A DNA stretch of 64,000 bases, taken from CAMLQK01 sp035690865 (GTDB lineage Bacteria > Patescibacteriota > Saccharimonadia > Saccharimonadales > UBA4665). Below are positions 61,418-64,000 of this stretch, piece after piece. The stretch is taken from contig DASSKE010000002.1 in assembly GCA_035690865.1 (NCBI GenBank), forward strand, positions 62,001 to 126,000, given 5' to 3'. The stretch's first letter is position 1. Each line of letters starts with the position of its first letter. A model generated the notes under the pieces. It was not told where the DNA came from and made no database searches. It saw nothing but the letters and a program-made list of their open reading frames with translations. The position numbers and the translations under genes were made by a program.

Positions 61418-62752
61418 CTAATGTTTCTTTTTACGGGAGGCGACCCAATCAATAGTCAGTGCAGCCGTCCAGCTAAAGTTTTGGGCACCAAGCGGTTCAC
61501 CATTTACAGGGTTAAAGTACTCATTAAACGAGCCATTACGCACAAGTTCAAGCGAAGCTTCGGTTAATGCTTCGGCATGTTCATGGTAGCCATAGCGCCG
61601 CAAGCCGTCGATAATCAGCCAGTTGGTATTAAACCAGGTAGGGCCTTGCCAAAAGCGTTGCTGTTTAAACCAGGCCGAATTAAGTGGTACGCTCGGCACC
61701 GGAAAAGTGGCGCCAAAAATATGTTCGTTCTCGAGGCTTTTTACGAGCAATGCAGCCCGCTCTTTGCTGGCCGTACCAGCGTATAGTGGCATGAGCGTCG
61801 CAATGCTCGGCACCTTTATGAGCCGGTGTGTGACAAAATCACGCGAGTAATATTGCTCAGTGTACGGATCCCACAATTCCTCAAGCGTTTTGCGGGTTTT
61901 TTCGATGCGTTTTAATAATTCTGGCGGCAGAGGTTCACGAATGCTACGAGCAATGTCGAGCAGATGGTCATTTGCGCGTACAAAAATAGCGTTAAATGTC
62001 ATATCTTCGATAGCAAAAAGGGCATGATCGAGGATTTTGTCAATATTATAGGCTTTGCGGCGCAGGCGGCGCTGGGTGTCATAAAGCGCCAAAGCATCGA
62101 CATTTGAAAAGCGCTGCTCTTTGGGGATTATCCGTGTGTCGCGCCTAAAATAGCCAAAAATGGCATCCAGCTTAGTCTTTTGTAAACCCCGGATCCACCA
62201 AGGCAGCAAATGTGAGTGTAATTCTGACATCCATGGTGGCGTATCGTCCAGGCCTGTCTCCCATGGGTGTACTTGCAGCGCCAACCCTTCGCCATGAGGG
62301 TCGCGTTCAGAATAGAGCCAAAGATGATGTTGTAGCAGGGGTTTAAACACCTGGCGATACCAACTGCGCCGTTCAGTCACGGGCAGCTTTTGACCAATAC
62401 GTACGATGGCTTCGGCGAGCATCGGCGGCTGGGTGATGCCGCTCGTTACGACATCTTCGGGGGCAAAGGGGCTAATCCAACTACGCCAAATGCTACGGTC
62501 GCGGGCGTATGCTTTGTCGGAGTTAAAGAGCATGTGCGGGATCATGCCATTGCTCCACTGGCCCCGCAGGACGCTTAGAATCTCCATTTTTGCACGTTCA
62601 ACATCGAGGTGGCGCAAGCCGATGGCTATAAAGCAGCTGTCCCAGAACCATTGGTGTGGATACAGGCCGTGAGCGGGAATAGTGTACAGCCCGCGGTCGT
62701 TGCCGTTCAGCACCGTTTTGGCTTGCTCTAAAATGGCCTGATCGTCGCGCAT
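61418..62752 (-). CDS. MGH1-like (alpha/alpha)6 glycoside hydrolase
   Basis: The 444-residue cytosolic protein matches the mannosylglycerate hydrolase/GH63-like barrel: LYPHQWFWDSCFIAIGLRHLD near residue 30, LRGQWSNGMIPHMLFN, WFNTNWLIIDGLRRYGY and NEYFNPVNGEPLGAQNFSWTAALTIDWV at the C-terminus. The Asp of FWDSCF and the Glu of NEYF are candidate catalytic acids (by family analogy). It may break down a compatible solute or alpha-glucoside. TATACT ends 8 nt before the ATG. Confidence 0.85.
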   Translation of the reverse strand: MRDDQAILEQAKTVLNGNDRGLYTIPAHGLYPHQWFWDSCFIAIGLRHLDVERAKMEILSVLRGQWSNGMIPHMLFNSDKAYARDRSIWRSWISPFAPEDVVTSGITQPPMLAEAIVRIGQKLPVTERRSWYRQVFKPLLQHHLWLYSERDPHGEGLALQVHPWETGLDDTPPWMSELHSHLLPWWIRGLQKTKLDAIFGYFRRDTRIIPKEQRFSNVDALALYDTQRRLRRKAYNIDKILDHALFAIEDMTFNAIFVRANDHLLDIARSIREPLPPELLKRIEKTRKTLEELWDPYTEQYYSRDFVTHRLIKVPSIATLMPLYAGTASKERAALLVKSLENEHIFGATFPVPSVPLNSAWFKQQRFWQGPTWFNTNWLIIDGLRRYGYHEHAEALTEASLELVRNGSFNEYFNPVNGEPLGAQNFSWTAALTIDWVASRKKKH

Positions 62753-62789
62753 ATGCTTTTAGTATACCGATTTTGCTCCGGCAAGTACA

Positions 62790-63284
62790 TTAGCGGTAAT
62801 TGGTGTAGTGCAAAGGAAAGTCAAGATCTTGCGCATTCAGGAACTGCATCACAGCCTGTAAATCATTTTTGCTCGCTGACATAACTCGTACGGCGTCACC
62901 TTGAATTTGGGTTTTTACCTTGGGGAACTCGTCGCGGATAAGCTTGGTGAGCAGTTTGGACTTAGCTTGATCAAGACCTTGCTGAAAAGGCACCTCTTTA
63001 CTGCTCTTTAGGTTACTGGTAACGATTTCTTTCGAGGTGTCGAGCACTTTTTGACTCTGGCCACGGGCGGCGAGCTTTTTGCGGATAATCTCGATAATTG
63101 TGTCAATTTGCCATTCACCACTACCTGTTACCTTAAAGCCGAGCTTGTCGCCAAGCCATTCAATGGCTGCAGGCGTGTCTTTAAAGTCGTAGCGGCTGGC
63201 GATTTCGCGGGTTACTTGATCGAAGACGTTGTTCATTTCGGCCTTGTCGTAGTCCGAAACAATATCAAATGAAAATTGTGCCAT
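62790..63284 (-). CDS. yajQ: YajQ family nucleotide-binding protein
   Basis: The 164-residue protein matches YajQ/DUF520 end to end: FSFDIVSDYDKAEMNNVFDQVTREIASRYDFKDT at the start and the conserved VKTQIQGDAVRVMSASKNDLQAVMQFL near the end. Members fold as two ferredoxin-like domains and bind nucleotides; some bind cyclic di-GMP in proteobacteria, which is not implied here. TATACT ends exactly 6 nt before the ATG. Confidence 0.95.
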   Translation of the reverse strand: MAQFSFDIVSDYDKAEMNNVFDQVTREIASRYDFKDTPAAIEWLGDKLGFKVTGSGEWQIDTIIEIIRKKLAARGQSQKVLDTSKEIVTSNLKSSKEVPFQQGLDQAKSKLLTKLIRDEFPKVKTQIQGDAVRVMSASKNDLQAVMQFLNAQDLDFPLHYTNYR

Positions 63285-63339
63285 AGCTAAAGTATAGCAG
63301 GTACTTTACAGACGCAGGTAGACGTACTAGACTCGCTAC

Positions 63340-63927
63340 ATGTATTTGTACACAAAGGGCGAAGTGCGGGTTGCAATGCCCGATCCACAAGCAGTCACCG
63401 AAGCGCGTAGCCGATTAGGCGAGCTTGTTGCTGGAGCCGGCGATCCGCTCAAACTATTTAATGGCGAAGATGTTTGGACAATCATGACCGGTGTTTCCAA
63501 GGGGATTGTTGAAGAGTTTGCCATGCCACAGGACGTTTCCCAGTTGCCTTATTGCATCGCACCGGAGTTAGCGCCGGTGTGGGGTGTAGCCGAAAAAGGC
63601 CCGGTAGAAGAGCTTACGAAGAATGCCCGTCATGCGTTCCGGATAGGTTATTTTCCAGATGAGAGCCGCCAGCGGATTGTGGCGGAGATTAGGGGCGACT
63701 TTGGCAGACACGAAGAAGTGCCGGTGTGGCATATCGAAATGCCGAGCGGCCGGTTCCCCGAGGGTAAGGCAAACGTCCCACCTTACATGGCCGTTGACAT
63801 GAACATGCCGCCTCCGGCCAATCTTGCGGCATGGGAAGTCGGCTCAATGCCAGGCTCTATTGACTACGACAAACGTTTACGCTGGTTTGCGCGCATTGCG
63901 TGTCGTCTGGCCGACGAGAACATCTAG
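63340..63927 (+). CDS. Uncharacterised protein, 195 residues
   Basis: The soluble protein has a mixed alpha/beta layout, with RIGYFPDESRQRIVAEIRGDF and VPVWHIEMPSGRFPEGKANVPP as the most distinctive parts. No family is recognised. TAGACT ends exactly 6 nt before the ATG at 63340, which supports this start over the ATG twelve codons in. Confidence 0.55.
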   Translation: MYLYTKGEVRVAMPDPQAVTEARSRLGELVAGAGDPLKLFNGEDVWTIMTGVSKGIVEEFAMPQDVSQLPYCIAPELAPVWGVAEKGPVEELTKNARHAFRIGYFPDESRQRIVAEIRGDFGRHEEVPVWHIEMPSGRFPEGKANVPPYMAVDMNMPPPANLAAWEVGSMPGSIDYDKRLRWFARIACRLADENI

Positions 63928-63973
63928 CTTTTATTTGCCAAAGAACAGGGGTGCAGGGTATACTAAAAACAAC

Positions 63974-64000
63974 ATGAACTATCAAAACCCTCGCATCGCC
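63974..64000 (+). CDS. Start of a gene cut by the window edge
   Basis: An ATG at 63974 opens a frame (MNYQNPRIA) that runs off the window. TATACT at 63959-63964 lies 9 nt before it, the same leaderless arrangement as its neighbours. Nothing can be said about the product. Confidence 0.5.

Noticed and set aside
1..64000. UGA-recoded genetic code (as in SR1/Gracilibacteria)
   Set aside because: Many genes end in UGA exactly at ATGA overlaps with the next start, for example cyoB/cyoC, VKOR/pyrD and the ABC pair, and reading through gives no family extension.

Overview
The window reads as a chromosomal segment of a Candidatus Saccharibacteria (TM7, Patescibacteria) or closely related lineage. The gene set fits a monoderm cell: an LCP-family wall-polymer ligase, LPxTG-type sorting tails, no outer-membrane genes, many lineage-specific proteins of unknown function, and dense packing with ATGA/TAATG overlaps. 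UGA is used as a stop throughout, so the recoded UGA-Gly code of SR1/Gracilibacteria does not apply. No phage, insertion sequence, CRISPR array or rRNA is visible. This placement is inferred from content; no 16S gene is present.

Layout. 1-1.4 kb: end of an LCP gene and a small membrane protein. 1.5-6.3 kb: a complete cytochrome bo3 quinol oxidase cluster, cyoE then cyoABCD, on the minus strand. 6.3-13.8 kb: a P-loop kinase-like protein, a GH114-like protein with a fibre-like stalk, an ABC-2 exporter, a flavodoxin-like protein, a CaxA-type cation exchanger and a DUF1345 protein. 13.8-23.7 kb: accessory block with unknown proteins, a stand-alone DUF5753 protein, a Mug glycosylase, a LUD protein followed by a cytochrome P450, and a methyltransferase-like protein. 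23.8-28 kb: a large beta-helical surface protein and a frameshifted polysaccharide pyruvyl transferase. 28.2-30.7 kb: Crp/Fnr regulator divergent from a coupled VKOR-pyrD pair. 33.4-36.5 kb: an AAA ATPase-TOPRIM protein next to tRNA-Gln. 37.7-41.5 kb: a secreted Tyr-rich protein and an RND exporter. 43.3-44.7 kb: a SAM riboswitch and metK. 45.6-47 kb: a PKD/LPNTG surface protein. 48.2-64 kb: rarA, a bactofilin-like membrane protein, typA, a zincin, a PAP2 phosphatase, rmuC, an MGH1-like glycosidase and yajQ, mixed with unknowns.

How the genes may work together. The quinol oxidase needs quinol. The only visible donors are quinone-linked dihydroorotate dehydrogenase and the VKOR thiol oxidase, which are translationally coupled to each other. 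Together these could form a short oxygen-consuming chain that supports pyrimidine synthesis and disulfide formation. The surface proteins, exporters and LCP protein fit an epibiont interacting with a host cell.

A recurrent feature is expression style. At 28 starts a TANNNT -10 box lies only 6-9 nt before the start codon with no Shine-Dalgarno sequence, which predicts leaderless mRNAs. A smaller set, including metK, the LUD gene, the secreted proteins and the AAA-TOPRIM gene, has clear Shine-Dalgarno sequences and longer leaders.
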